DNA from: Bacteroidales bacterium | GTDB lineage: Bacteria; Bacteroidota; Bacteroidia; Bacteroidales; VadinHA17 | Length of the DNA: 35,900 bases | Direction of reading: 5' to 3' | NCBI GenBank assembly: GCA_030596125.1 | Contig: JAUVKT010000018.1 | Location: 1 to 35,900 of the forward strand | Shown: in pieces, positions 8,693-18,092 of the stretch | Layout of the letters: each line of letters starts with the position of its first letter | Numbering within the stretch: the stretch's first letter is position 1 | Program-made: the position numbers and the translations under genes | Notes under the pieces: generated by a model | What the model was told of the DNA's origin: nothing | Database searches by the model: none | The model's input: the letters and a program-made list of their open reading frames with translations, nothing else

Positions 8693-10249
8693 ATGAGCTA
8701 CGATTACATAATTATCGGAAGCGGCTTCGGAGGTTCAGTGAGCGCACTTCGTCTTTCAGAAAAAGGGTATAAAGTACTTGTTATAGAAAAAGGAAAGTGG
8801 TTCAGCAAGGATGATTTTCCAAAATCAAACTGGCGTTTGCGTAAATGGTTATGGCTGCCTCGTCTTGGCTTCCATGGAATAATGAAGATAAGCTTCCTTC
8901 GTCATGCCTCAATACTTTCCGGAACAGGCGTTGGAGGCGGATCGTTGGTTTATGCAAACACTCTTCCTTTGCCAAAAAAGCAATTTTTTAAGACAGGTAG
9001 CTGGAGAAGTCTTGCCGACTGGAAAAAGGAATTGGAGTCTTTTTATAAGGAGGGGTGGCGTATGTTGGGGGCTGAACTTAACCCAAAACTTGAAACCGGT
9101 GATCTGGCACTCAGGGAGCTTGGAGAAAAGCTCGGAAGATCCGAATATTTCGAACCAACCACGGTAGCAGTTAATTTTGGAGAGCCGGATAAATTTGTTG
9201 CAGATCCCTATTTTAACGGAGAGGGCCCTGAAGTATCCGGTTGCACATTCTGTGGTGGTTGTATGACTGGCTGCAGACATGGCGCGAAGAATACACTTGA
9301 TCGTAACTATCTCTGGCTGGCTCAAAAAAGGGGGGCAGAGATCCTGGCTGAGTATAAGGTGGTTGATGTTGTTCCGGATGGAAAAGAGAATGGATCTGAA
9401 GGTTATCTTATCACATGCCGGAAATCTACAGGCATGGTTAGAAGAAAAAAAGAGTTCAGGACAAAAGGTGTGATTTTTGCAGGCGGCGTACTGGGAACCG
9501 TCAGTCTTATGCATGCACTTAAGAAGAGGTCGCTACCTGCAATATCCAATAAGCTTGGATATGATATACGAACAAATAATGAGAGCCTGATAGGGGTTGT
9601 GAGCCTCGACCGGGAGAAGGATTTTTCAAAAGGCGTTGCTATAGGATCTATTCTACACACCGACGATAACAGTCATCTGGAACCGGTAAGATATGCAGAG
9701 GGATCAGGCTTCTGGAGACTGGCAATGTTGCCCTTTACAATGGGGAAAAATATTTTTGTGAGACTGGGCAAAATGGTTGGCGTATGGTTTCGCCACCCGT
9801 GGAACACTCTCAAAATACTATTTGTTGGTAACTGGGCAAAAAGGACGCAGATACTGCTCTTTATGCAGACTCTTGACAGTACCCTGCGGTTATCAGTGGG
9901 CAGGTTCGGACTAAAAACATCAATTGATAAAGGTAAAAATCCAACTCCTTTTATTCCTGAAGCAAAAGAGGTGGCAGATAAGTTTGCAAAAATTACAAAC
10001 GGCCGGCCTCATGTTCTTGCACTGGAGCCCCTGTTTGGGATTCCCTCCACCGCACATATACTGGGAGGTGCTGTAATGGGAGAAAGTCCTGCAGAGGGTG
10101 TAATAGACAAAAACAACATGGTATTCGGATACAGCAACATGATGGTGTGCGACGGATCAATGATATCAGCCAACCCGGGAGTTAACCCGGCACTCAGTAT
10201 TGTAGCTATTACCGAGAGAGCAATGAACCTGATAAAGGAAAAGAGTTGA
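8693..10249 (+). CDS. GMC family oxidoreductase (cholesterol-oxidase-like)
   Basis: YIIIGSGFGGSVSALRLSEKGYKVLVIEKG FAD motif, ILSGTGVGGGSLVYANTLP, C-terminal NPGVNPALSIVAITERA. Confidence 0.9.
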   Translation: MSYDYIIIGSGFGGSVSALRLSEKGYKVLVIEKGKWFSKDDFPKSNWRLRKWLWLPRLGFHGIMKISFLRHASILSGTGVGGGSLVYANTLPLPKKQFFKTGSWRSLADWKKELESFYKEGWRMLGAELNPKLETGDLALRELGEKLGRSEYFEPTTVAVNFGEPDKFVADPYFNGEGPEVSGCTFCGGCMTGCRHGAKNTLDRNYLWLAQKRGAEILAEYKVVDVVPDGKENGSEGYLITCRKSTGMVRRKKEFRTKGVIFAGGVLGTVSLMHALKKRSLPAISNKLGYDIRTNNESLIGVVSLDREKDFSKGVAIGSILHTDDNSHLEPVRYAEGSGFWRLAMLPFTMGKNIFVRLGKMVGVWFRHPWNTLKILFVGNWAKRTQILLFMQTLDSTLRLSVGRFGLKTSIDKGKNPTPFIPEAKEVADKFAKITNGRPHVLALEPLFGIPSTAHILGGAVMGESPAEGVIDKNNMVFGYSNMMVCDGSMISANPGVNPALSIVAITERAMNLIKEKS

Positions 10250-10302
10250 ACTAACGATTCAACAAATGAAGTCGTTCGCCCTTCGCCGTTCGTCGTTTGC
10301 CG

Positions 10303-11955
10303 TTAATAATATAGGTACCTTTTAATCTTATGTGTTGCTGTCTTCTGGAACGGAACAGACTGTAGCACAACTTTATTAAGCCTTGAAAACTTATTAATCC
10401 TCATATTTACCTGTGTCTGCAATTCTGAGAGCATCTCTTCAATCTTCTCTTCCACAACACGTGACATCTCCTCTTTAAGGTATTGGTATTTTGTCTCAAG
10501 CTCTTCCTTGTTTATATGGACAAGGGCAACAATTTTTCCTTTTTGTTCAATAACAAGAGATTCAACAACATGTTTAAAATTATTGATCACTGATTCAATC
10601 TCCTCAGGATAAATGTTCTCACCACTTGCTCCTACGATTACATTTTTCAGACGACCCTTAATAAACAGGAAGTTATCTTTATTAAAAATGCCTAAATCTC
10701 CGGTTTTAAACCAGCCATCATCTGTAAGAACCTTTTTAGTGAGTTCGGGCTCTTTAAAATATCCTTTCATTACATTCGGACCCTTAGCCCAGATCTCTCC
10801 CTCGCCGGTTTTGGGATCAGGATTGGCAATTTTCAGCTTAACGCCATTAACAGCCGGGCCGGTTGATTCCAACACGGCTTGCGATGGTGGAGCGCCGGCC
10901 AGAAGAGGTGATGTTTCCGTAAGGCCGTATCCGATCGAATAAGGGAATTTGCCTTCTTTAAGAAATCTTTCAACATTAAAGTTCAGCTTTGCCCCGCCAA
11001 TACCATAGAAATGCAATTCACCACCAAATGTTTGAAACAGTTGTTTGCCTGCTGCCCGGTGTAATATTTTTCTTACAGGAGCAATTTTATAAAGGGTGGC
11101 AAGGAGCTTGTTTGCAGTTAATGTGGGCCTGATCTTACTATAATAGATCTTTTCAATTATTAACGGGACAGAGACCATAACAGTTGGTTTTACCTCTTTG
11201 AGTGCCGGAAGAAGCACCGGTGCGGTAGGAGGTTTACGGAGGTAGTAAACTGTGGAACCGCTCATGAACGGAATTATCATTCCTATTGTGTTCTCCAGGG
11301 TGTGTGACAGAGGCACAAGTGAAAGAAATCTGTCGTTGTTGCCAATATCATGTATCTGTTTAGCAGCTATAGCATTAGAACAAATATTACGGTGGAGTAA
11401 CATTACACCCTTAGACTTCCCGGTGGTTCCGGAAGTGTAAATAATTACTGCAAGATCTTCAGGATCAACAGGATAATCTGTAGAAGAACTAAGTGATGAA
11501 TCAAATACCGGGGATGATTCATTTCCATTCCTGAGGCAGAAATCCTCAATGTTAATAATATTTTTAAGCCCCTTAACCTCAATACCTGTTAGTTTATGAG
11601 CCAGGTTATCTGAAACAAAAATGGTAGTTGCCTCGGAATGAACAAGGATATTGGTGATCTCTTCTGTAGAAAAATCCGGCAGTATTGGAATAGCCACAGC
11701 CCCCATTGATGTAACTGCAAAATACACAGAAGGCCAGTTTGGCATATTGGTACTGTATATCGCGATCTTATCACCTGGCTTTATTCCAAGTTTTTCCAAA
11801 AAAAGGTGCAGGGAGGAAACGGTTCTCCCGACTTCGCTATATGTAATTGCTTTTTCACCAACAAAACTGAATGCCTTGTTTTTGCCAAATATTTCGACAG
11901 AGTTATTTAGCATTCCTTTAAAAGTCAATAAGTTATCGCTCATATTTCCTCCCAT
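10303..11955 (-). CDS. AMP-dependent long-chain acyl-CoA synthetase
   Basis: IIYTSGTTGKSKGVMLLHRNI, YGLTETSPLL, GWFKTGDLG, KGRLKNVIV; actual start may be the internal Met at 11943. Confidence 0.92.
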   Translation of the reverse strand: MGGNMSDNLLTFKGMLNNSVEIFGKNKAFSFVGEKAITYSEVGRTVSSLHLFLEKLGIKPGDKIAIYSTNMPNWPSVYFAVTSMGAVAIPILPDFSTEEITNILVHSEATTIFVSDNLAHKLTGIEVKGLKNIINIEDFCLRNGNESSPVFDSSLSSSTDYPVDPEDLAVIIYTSGTTGKSKGVMLLHRNICSNAIAAKQIHDIGNNDRFLSLVPLSHTLENTIGMIIPFMSGSTVYYLRKPPTAPVLLPALKEVKPTVMVSVPLIIEKIYYSKIRPTLTANKLLATLYKIAPVRKILHRAAGKQLFQTFGGELHFYGIGGAKLNFNVERFLKEGKFPYSIGYGLTETSPLLAGAPPSQAVLESTGPAVNGVKLKIANPDPKTGEGEIWAKGPNVMKGYFKEPELTKKVLTDDGWFKTGDLGIFNKDNFLFIKGRLKNVIVGASGENIYPEEIESVINNFKHVVESLVIEQKGKIVALVHINKEELETKYQYLKEEMSRVVEEKIEEMLSELQTQVNMRINKFSRLNKVVLQSVPFQKTATHKIKRYLYY

Positions 11956-12034
11956 AATAAATGTTATTATAACTATTCAGTGTCTTGTGTTTGAAATGGT
12001 TAATTTTATTATTCTTTGCATCTTTAAGTCGGCA

Positions 12035-12093
12035 ATCTTCAGTCGGCAGTCAGCCCGTCCGACCGGAGTCATCCGGGCGGGCAATCTGAAGAT
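12035..12093. repeat. Compound inverted repeat
   Basis: outer stem atcttcag/ctgaagat and inner stem gcccgtccg/cgggcgggc (one G-U). Confidence 0.7.
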
Positions 12094-12114
12094 AAGGCTA
12101 TATACACTTTTCAG

Positions 12115-12130
12115 TCCCGATTTATCGGGA
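12115..12130. repeat. Perfect hairpin TCCCGAT-tt-ATCGGGA
   Basis: 7-bp stem, 2-nt loop in intergenic DNA. Confidence 0.7.
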
Positions 12131-12443
12131 ATATGATTAAGCAATCGTCCGATTTTTTCAGATCGTTTATTAAAATAATCAAACCTTTCTTTTATATACA
12201 GTTAACGAAAATTCAATTGTCATAGTGTATTAATTGTTTGATTGTTATTTGCTTTTTTGCCGACTGTGGACTGATTAGTTATATATTTTTTATCTGCTAT
12301 ATATTTGCAATATTAATTATTATTTCACTAAATGTATGATGCTAAATATGAAATTTTATTTAAATGTGACCACACTGCACACTATTTATATGCCGATTTT
12401 TTTCAGGCATGCCGGGTAGAGGCCAAAGGAGTCACTTTCAACT

Positions 12444-13667
12444 TTACCTCTTTTTTGGATGATTTTTGTGCCTCCCCTTGAAATATTTTTTTTTGCCGGT
12501 ACGGTAATTATGTTTTGGCACTTTCCATTCGGGCTCCGGTCCAAATCCCGGAGGTAAAGGAATTTTATAAACCTCTTTTTCAATTAACTGTTCTATCCTG
12601 TGAAAATAATAGATATCATCAGGACTGATAAATGTAAGAGCTACCCCTGTTGAGTCTGCCCTTGCAGTACGGCCTACCCTGTGTACATAATCTTCAGCAT
12701 CCTGTGGTACATCGAAGTTGATGATAAGGTTGATATCCTTAATATCTATTCCGCGGCTAAGGACATCTGTTGCAACAAGGATCCTGGTTTTTCGGGCTTT
12801 AAACCTGAGAAGAACTGCTTCTCTCTCTTTCTGTTCAAAGTCTGAGGAGATAGCCTCTGTATTTTTTTCTGTTTTTTTCAGCAATCGTGCAACTTCATTT
12901 ACCTTCCTTTTTGTCGAACAAAAAATCAAAATACTATGATAATCAGGCTTATCAGTGACAAGGTGATCAACGAGAGCCGTTTTTTGGTTGTCATAAGCCA
13001 TATAGGCAGCCTGCAATACTCCTTCGGCCGGTTTTGCTATTGCAATATTTATTTCAGCGGGAGAGGTAAGTATCTTTTCGGCAAGACTTCTGATCTTGTG
13101 CGCCATAGTGGCACTGAACATCAGGGTTTGCCTTTTTTTCGGCAGATAGGAGATTATCTTTATTATATCATTAATAAAGCCTATATCCAACATCCGGTCA
13201 GCCTCATCAAGAATAAGATATTTAACAGAATCGAATTTCACATATCCCATATTAAGATGTGATATCAGCTTTCCGGGTGTTGCAACAATAATATCGGCTC
13301 CCTCGGTAAGGGCTCTCTTTTGCTGACCCCAATCATCTCCTGCCCCACCACCATATATAGAGATAGAATGAATATTCATGGTATACGCAACACCCTGTAT
13401 ATGCTGATCTATCTGGATAGCAAGCTCGCGGGTCGGAACTATTATCAGGGTTGTTGTTTTTCCCCTTGGGAGGTTAGCCAGCCCGTTAAGGATGGGGATA
13501 AGAAAAGCAGCCGTTTTCCCTGTTCCTGTCTGTGCACAGGCAATAAGATCTTTCCCCGCAAGGATTTCCGGGATAGCCTGTTCCTGTATCGGGGTAGCCT
13601 CATTAAACCCCATATATGATATTGCGTTAAGCAGATCATTATTTATTCCGAATTCATCAAACTTCAT
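12444..13667 (-). CDS. DEAD-box RNA helicase (RhlE/DeaD-like)
   Basis: AQTGTGKTAAF, LILDEADRMLD, FSATM, ATDVLSRGID, HRVGRTAR. Confidence 0.95.
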   Translation of the reverse strand: MKFDEFGINNDLLNAISYMGFNEATPIQEQAIPEILAGKDLIACAQTGTGKTAAFLIPILNGLANLPRGKTTTLIIVPTRELAIQIDQHIQGVAYTMNIHSISIYGGGAGDDWGQQKRALTEGADIIVATPGKLISHLNMGYVKFDSVKYLILDEADRMLDIGFINDIIKIISYLPKKRQTLMFSATMAHKIRSLAEKILTSPAEINIAIAKPAEGVLQAAYMAYDNQKTALVDHLVTDKPDYHSILIFCSTKRKVNEVARLLKKTEKNTEAISSDFEQKEREAVLLRFKARKTRILVATDVLSRGIDIKDINLIINFDVPQDAEDYVHRVGRTARADSTGVALTFISPDDIYYFHRIEQLIEKEVYKIPLPPGFGPEPEWKVPKHNYRTGKKKYFKGRHKNHPKKR

Positions 13668-13692
13668 AATACAGCATCAATAATATGTGCCG

Positions 13693-13721
13693 CAAAAATA
13701 GCTAAAATGTTTAGAATCAAA
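13693..13721 (-). promoter_or_regulatory. Predicted Bacteroidota-type promoter for the DEAD-box helicase
   Basis: on the minus strand TTTG-N17-TATTTTTG, matching TTTG/TAnnTTTG, about 25 nt upstream of the start codon at 13667. Confidence 0.55.
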
Positions 13722-13779
13722 TTAAAATAGCTTCTAATTAATTGTTCGACCCTGCTTAACAAAACTCCTTTTTATTGGT

Positions 13780-13787
13780 TACTTTTG
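13780..13787 (+). promoter_or_regulatory. Possible -7 element TACTTTTG upstream of queD
   Basis: TAnnTTTG match about 20 nt before the ATG at 13809; no clear -33 TTTG at the expected spacing. Confidence 0.35.
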
Positions 13788-13808
13788 TATAAATCATTTT
13801 GTAAAGAG

Positions 13809-14258
13809 ATGGGAAAGATACGAGTGACAAAGGAATTTCGGTTTGAAACAGCTCACACACTGCTGAATTATGATGGTCCGTGCCGTAATATACACGGGCA
13901 TTCATATAAACTGTTTGTGACTATTATTGGAGAACCTGTTGATGATATTAGTAACTCCAAGTACGGGATGGTTATCGATTTTAGTGATTTAAAGAGTATG
14001 GTAAACAGGGAAGTTGTTGACCGGTTTGACCATACTGTTGTTGTAAGCAGCAAGGTTGAAGGAGAAAAGTTACGGGCCATAGATAAGATGTTTGGGAATG
14101 TGCTGGTTGTTGATTATCAGCCAACATGTGAAAATATGGTTGAAGATATAGCCGGCAGGGTAATACCACACCTTCCTGAAGGGGTTACCCTTCATAGTGT
14201 GAAGCTCTATGAGACCACAACCTCTTATGCAGAGTGGTTTGCCGGAGATAATATCTGA
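13809..14258 (+). CDS. queD: 6-pyruvoyl-tetrahydropterin synthase / 6-carboxytetrahydropterin synthase (QueD family)
   Basis: FRFETAHTLLNYDGPCRNIHGHSYKL, FDHTVVV, LYETTTSYAEW. Confidence 0.88.
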   Translation: MGKIRVTKEFRFETAHTLLNYDGPCRNIHGHSYKLFVTIIGEPVDDISNSKYGMVIDFSDLKSMVNREVVDRFDHTVVVSSKVEGEKLRAIDKMFGNVLVVDYQPTCENMVEDIAGRVIPHLPEGVTLHSVKLYETTTSYAEWFAGDNI

Positions 14259-14356
14259 TTGGAGTTAGAAGTGACTAAAGTTAAAAGTGTCTAAAGTGAC
14301 TAAAGTTAGAAGACTGCTTGCCCTGTGAAATACGACGCAGGAGTTATTTCTACAGG

Positions 14357-14420
14357 GAAGACTGTCGACTGAAGACTGCCGACTGGAGACTGCCGACTGA
14401 AGACTGCCGACTGAGGACTG
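14357..14420. repeat. 14-bp tandem repeat GAAGACTGCCGACT, about 4.5 copies
   Basis: copies at 14357, 14371, 14385 and 14399 plus a partial copy at 14413. Confidence 0.95.
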
Positions 14421-14468
14421 AATACAAACCACCTTCTTAAAGTGTGGATATTTAATTAATAATGAATA

Positions 14469-17270
14469 ATGTCTGAGACTAAAACCAGGAAACTTTTTCT
14501 ATTGGATGCGTATGCCCTTATATACAGGTCATACTATGCGTTTATTAAAAACCCGAGGATCAATTCAAAAGGTTTTAACACCTCCGCCGTATTCGGGTTT
14601 GTTTTAACATTGGATGAGTTGTTGCAGAAACAGAATCCCTCTCATCTGGGTGTTGTTTTTGACCCGCCTTCGCCAACTTTCAGGCACAAGATGTATAAAG
14701 AGTACAAGGCAAACCGTGATGCCACCCCTGAAGACATAAAACTTTCGGTACCCTATATTAAATCTCTTCTTGAGGCATATAATATTCCTGTTTATGAGGT
14801 TGATGGTTATGAGGCAGACGATGTAATCGGAACATTATCATGGAAAGCATCTGACAGTGGATTTGATACCTATATGATGACACCGGATAAAGATTTTGCA
14901 CAACTTGTACGGGATAATGTAAAGATGTTCAAGCCGTCAAGGGGAGGGGCTGATCCGGTTGTGTGGGGACCGGCTGAGGTGTGTGAAGAGTTTAATATAG
15001 ATGACCCGTTAAAGGTGATTGATATACTTGCCCTGATGGGAGATACGGCAGATAATATTCCGGGAGCCCCGGGGATAGGTCCCAAGACGGCCAAAAAACT
15101 GATCTCAGAATATGGGAGTGTAGAAAAACTGATTGAAGATACTTCTGCCCTGAAGGGAAAACAGAAAGAGATAATTGATAATAATGGTGAACAGATCATG
15201 TTCTCAAAAAAGCTGGTCACTATTGAAACAGACGTGCATGTAGATCTGGTGGAGGATGACCTGGTGCGAAAAGAACCTGACAAAGACAAACTGAAACAGA
15301 TCTTTGAGGAGTTGGAATTCAGGGCTATGGCTGCAAAGTTGAATCTGGTTAAAACAACAGTTGCCGGAAATGTATCACCCGTTGTAACACAGCCTATTGC
15401 TGGTGATCATGTACAGGGATCACTTTTTGGCGACTACGAACCGGCTGCCGTAGAGAATAGAAATACACTTACAAGTATATCACACGATTACCAGGTTGTT
15501 GAGTCTGAAGAAGATATTCTGATACTTAAAGAAAAACTTGACCTGCTCGATGAATTTTGCTTTGATACAGAGACAACATCGCTCGATTCGCTCGACACAG
15601 AACTTGTAGCAATTGCTTTTTCGTGGGAGAAAGGCAAAGGGTATATGGTTTGGTTTCCGGAGGAGAGGACAGAAACAGAGAAAAGACTGGAGATTTTAAA
15701 ACCAGTGTTTGAGAATGAATCTGTTTTAAAGATCGGACACAATCTGAAGTTTGATATGCAGGTGCTTGAAAATTATGGGGTAGAGGTTAAAGGGAAGAAG
15801 TTTGATACAATGATAGCACATTATCTTCTTGAGCCGGATATGCGTCATAAGATGGATTACCTGGCAGAAACATTCCTTAATTATAAACCCGAGCCAATTG
15901 AGAATCTTATTGGCGAAAAGGGTAAAAGCCAGCGTACCATGAGAGGCGTACCGGTAGAAAAGCTGACGGAATATGCAGTGGAAGACGCAGATATAACCTA
16001 CAGGCTGAAACAGGTTTTTGAGGTTATGTTACATGATGAACAACTTGACAAACTGGCTGAAAATATAGAGATGCCCCTGATCAGCGTGCTGGGCGATATG
16101 GAGAGATATGGGGTGGCACTTAATGAGCAGAGTCTTAAAGATTATGCAGGTAAGTTACGTGAAGATATTATTATCCTTGAGAAGGATATCTATAACATGG
16201 CAGGTACCGAATTTAATATCTCATCACCAAAACAGCTTGGAGATATTTTGTTTATCAGGCTTAGGCTTGATGATAAGGCAAAGAGGACCAAAACCAGGCA
16301 GTTCAGTACTGGCGAGGAGGTGTTGGTACGACTGGCTGACAGGCATCCGATTATTAATAAGGTGTTGGAATACCGGGGCTACAAAAAGCTGCTTACAACA
16401 TATGTTGAGGCGCTGCCAGAGTTGATAAACAAGAAGACAGGAAGAATCCATACTTCATATAACCAGGCAATTACTGCAACGGGACGTCTGAGTTCCAATA
16501 ACCCTAATCTTCAGAACATACCTGTACGCGATGAGAGAGGCAGAGAGATGAGAAAGGCATTTATTCCCGACACCGGGAAGGTCTATCTATCGGCCGACTA
16601 CTCCCAAATAGAGCTGAGGTTAATGGCACACCTGAGTGGTGATAGAGGGATGATTAATGATTTTTTAAGCGGAGAGGATATTCATGCAATAACTGCCTCA
16701 AAGATATTTGGTGTTGCTTCCGATAGCGTTACAAGGGAGATGCGAACCAGGGCCAAGACTGCCAATTTCGGAATTATTTACGGAATCTCGGCCTTTGGCC
16801 TGTCACAACGCCTGAATATATCACGACCCGATGCTAAAGAGTTGATCGATGGATACTTTAACAATTACCCCGGTGTAAAAAGTTATATGGATGAGAGCAT
16901 TCAAAAGGGACGCGATAACGGTTATGTAACAACTATGTTCGGGCGTAAACGGTATCTGAGGGACATTAATTCGCGTAACTCACTGCTAAGGAGTAATGCA
17001 GAACGTAATGCGATAAATGCACCAATACAGGGCACAGCGGCAGATATTATAAAGATAGCGATGATCAATATTCATAAAAGGTTAAAGGAGGGCAACCTTG
17101 ATGCAATGATGATCCTTCAGGTGCACGACGAATTGATATTCGAGGTGGCTGAAAAAGATATTGAACCTCTTAAGGATATTGTTATTAATGAGATGGAAAA
17201 TGCTACCAGACTGGATATTCCACTGGTTGTTGACTATGGAACGGGATATAACTGGCTGGAAGCACATTAA
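14469..17270 (+). CDS. polA: DNA polymerase I
   Basis: N-terminal 5'-3' exonuclease (LLDAYALIYRSYYAF), 3'-5' exonuclease DxE (FDTETTSLD), family A polymerase (LSADYSQIELRLMAHLSGD, LQVHDELIFEV). Confidence 0.98.
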   Translation: MSETKTRKLFLLDAYALIYRSYYAFIKNPRINSKGFNTSAVFGFVLTLDELLQKQNPSHLGVVFDPPSPTFRHKMYKEYKANRDATPEDIKLSVPYIKSLLEAYNIPVYEVDGYEADDVIGTLSWKASDSGFDTYMMTPDKDFAQLVRDNVKMFKPSRGGADPVVWGPAEVCEEFNIDDPLKVIDILALMGDTADNIPGAPGIGPKTAKKLISEYGSVEKLIEDTSALKGKQKEIIDNNGEQIMFSKKLVTIETDVHVDLVEDDLVRKEPDKDKLKQIFEELEFRAMAAKLNLVKTTVAGNVSPVVTQPIAGDHVQGSLFGDYEPAAVENRNTLTSISHDYQVVESEEDILILKEKLDLLDEFCFDTETTSLDSLDTELVAIAFSWEKGKGYMVWFPEERTETEKRLEILKPVFENESVLKIGHNLKFDMQVLENYGVEVKGKKFDTMIAHYLLEPDMRHKMDYLAETFLNYKPEPIENLIGEKGKSQRTMRGVPVEKLTEYAVEDADITYRLKQVFEVMLHDEQLDKLAENIEMPLISVLGDMERYGVALNEQSLKDYAGKLREDIIILEKDIYNMAGTEFNISSPKQLGDILFIRLRLDDKAKRTKTRQFSTGEEVLVRLADRHPIINKVLEYRGYKKLLTTYVEALPELINKKTGRIHTSYNQAITATGRLSSNNPNLQNIPVRDERGREMRKAFIPDTGKVYLSADYSQIELRLMAHLSGDRGMINDFLSGEDIHAITASKIFGVASDSVTREMRTRAKTANFGIIYGISAFGLSQRLNISRPDAKELIDGYFNNYPGVKSYMDESIQKGRDNGYVTTMFGRKRYLRDINSRNSLLRSNAERNAINAPIQGTAADIIKIAMINIHKRLKEGNLDAMMILQVHDELIFEVAEKDIEPLKDIVINEMENATRLDIPLVVDYGTGYNWLEAH

Positions 17271-17374
17271 AAAAAAAGCGTAGGGCGTAGGGCGTAAGGC
17301 AAAGGGAAGAAGGCATAAGGCGTAAGGTGAAATTGGGAGAATCTGAGTTGGCGTGGTTCTCCACCTCGGAGCTG

Positions 17375-17396
17375 GCGCGGTTCTCCAGAACCGTGC
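17375..17396. repeat. Hairpin GCGCGGTTCT-cc-AGAACCGTGC
   Basis: 10-bp stem with one non-Watson-Crick pair, just upstream of moaD. Confidence 0.65.
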
Positions 17397-17418
17397 CTTA
17401 ATGTAAACTATAAAAAAA

Positions 17419-17652
17419 ATGAAAACAGACATACTATTCTTCGGAATCCTTGCTGAGATTGCCGGAACCGACTCAATAAACGTTAAAGATCAACCGGATC
17501 TAAAACATCTTACAGAGTTAGTATTGAATAAATTCCCGGAGATCAGACATTATAACTACCGTGTTTCGGTTAACAGGGTTCTGGTTGATGGAAATCCCAA
17601 CCTTAACGATGGTGATGAAGTGGCATTTTTACCGCCATTTGCCGGAGGATGA
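17419..17652 (+). CDS. moaD: Molybdopterin synthase small subunit (MoaD/ThiS family)
   Basis: 77 aa beta-grasp protein ending in FLPPFAGG. Confidence 0.92.
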   Translation: MKTDILFFGILAEIAGTDSINVKDQPDLKHLTELVLNKFPEIRHYNYRVSVNRVLVDGNPNLNDGDEVAFLPPFAGG

Positions 17653-17654
17653 AA

Positions 17655-18092
17655 CTATTTCTTATTTTCTCTCCACTGGTGGGAGTCGTCTTCGAATATC
17701 TCTTTTTTCCAGACCGGGTAGTCGGCTTTGATCATCTCAAGAATATGACGACAGGCCCGGGTTGCCTGATCCCTGTGTCCGGCTGCAACGAGAACCAGCA
17801 GTGAGATCTCGCCAACCTTTACCAGACCTGTTGAATGAATTATAACAATATGTTTTACATCGCTAAAGGCGTTGATTGTAACATCGATAATTTTCTTAGC
17901 CTGGGTAGCAACCATCTCATTATAGGCTGAATACTCGATCGCCTTAACTCTTTTATTATCTTTTATATCGCCTCTGACCTGACCAAGGAAAATAGAATGA
18001 CCGCCTGTATCATCTCTTTTCCCCAGAGCATTGATATGCCCGGAGATCAAACCGGTTGTAACCGGACCGTCAACAAGGAATGTCTGTTCCAT
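17655..18092 (-). CDS. moaE: Molybdopterin synthase catalytic subunit
   Basis: GGHSIFLGQVR, IEYSAYNEMA-like, HSTGLVKVGEISLLVLVAAGHRDQA, PVWKKE. Confidence 0.93.
   Translation of the reverse strand: MEQTFLVDGPVTTGLISGHINALGKRDDTGGHSIFLGQVRGDIKDNKRVKAIEYSAYNEMVATQAKKIIDVTINAFSDVKHIVIIHSTGLVKVGEISLLVLVAAGHRDQATRACRHILEMIKADYPVWKKEIFEDDSHQWRENKK

Noticed and set aside
8909-9514. 201-aa minus-strand ORF
   Set aside because: Shadow ORF antisense to the well-supported GMC oxidoreductase.
11651-12136. 161-aa plus-strand ORF
   Set aside because: Mostly antisense to the acyl-CoA synthetase and running into inverted repeats.
14357-14420. Possible CRISPR array
   Set aside because: Contiguous 14-bp repeats without spacers and no cas genes.
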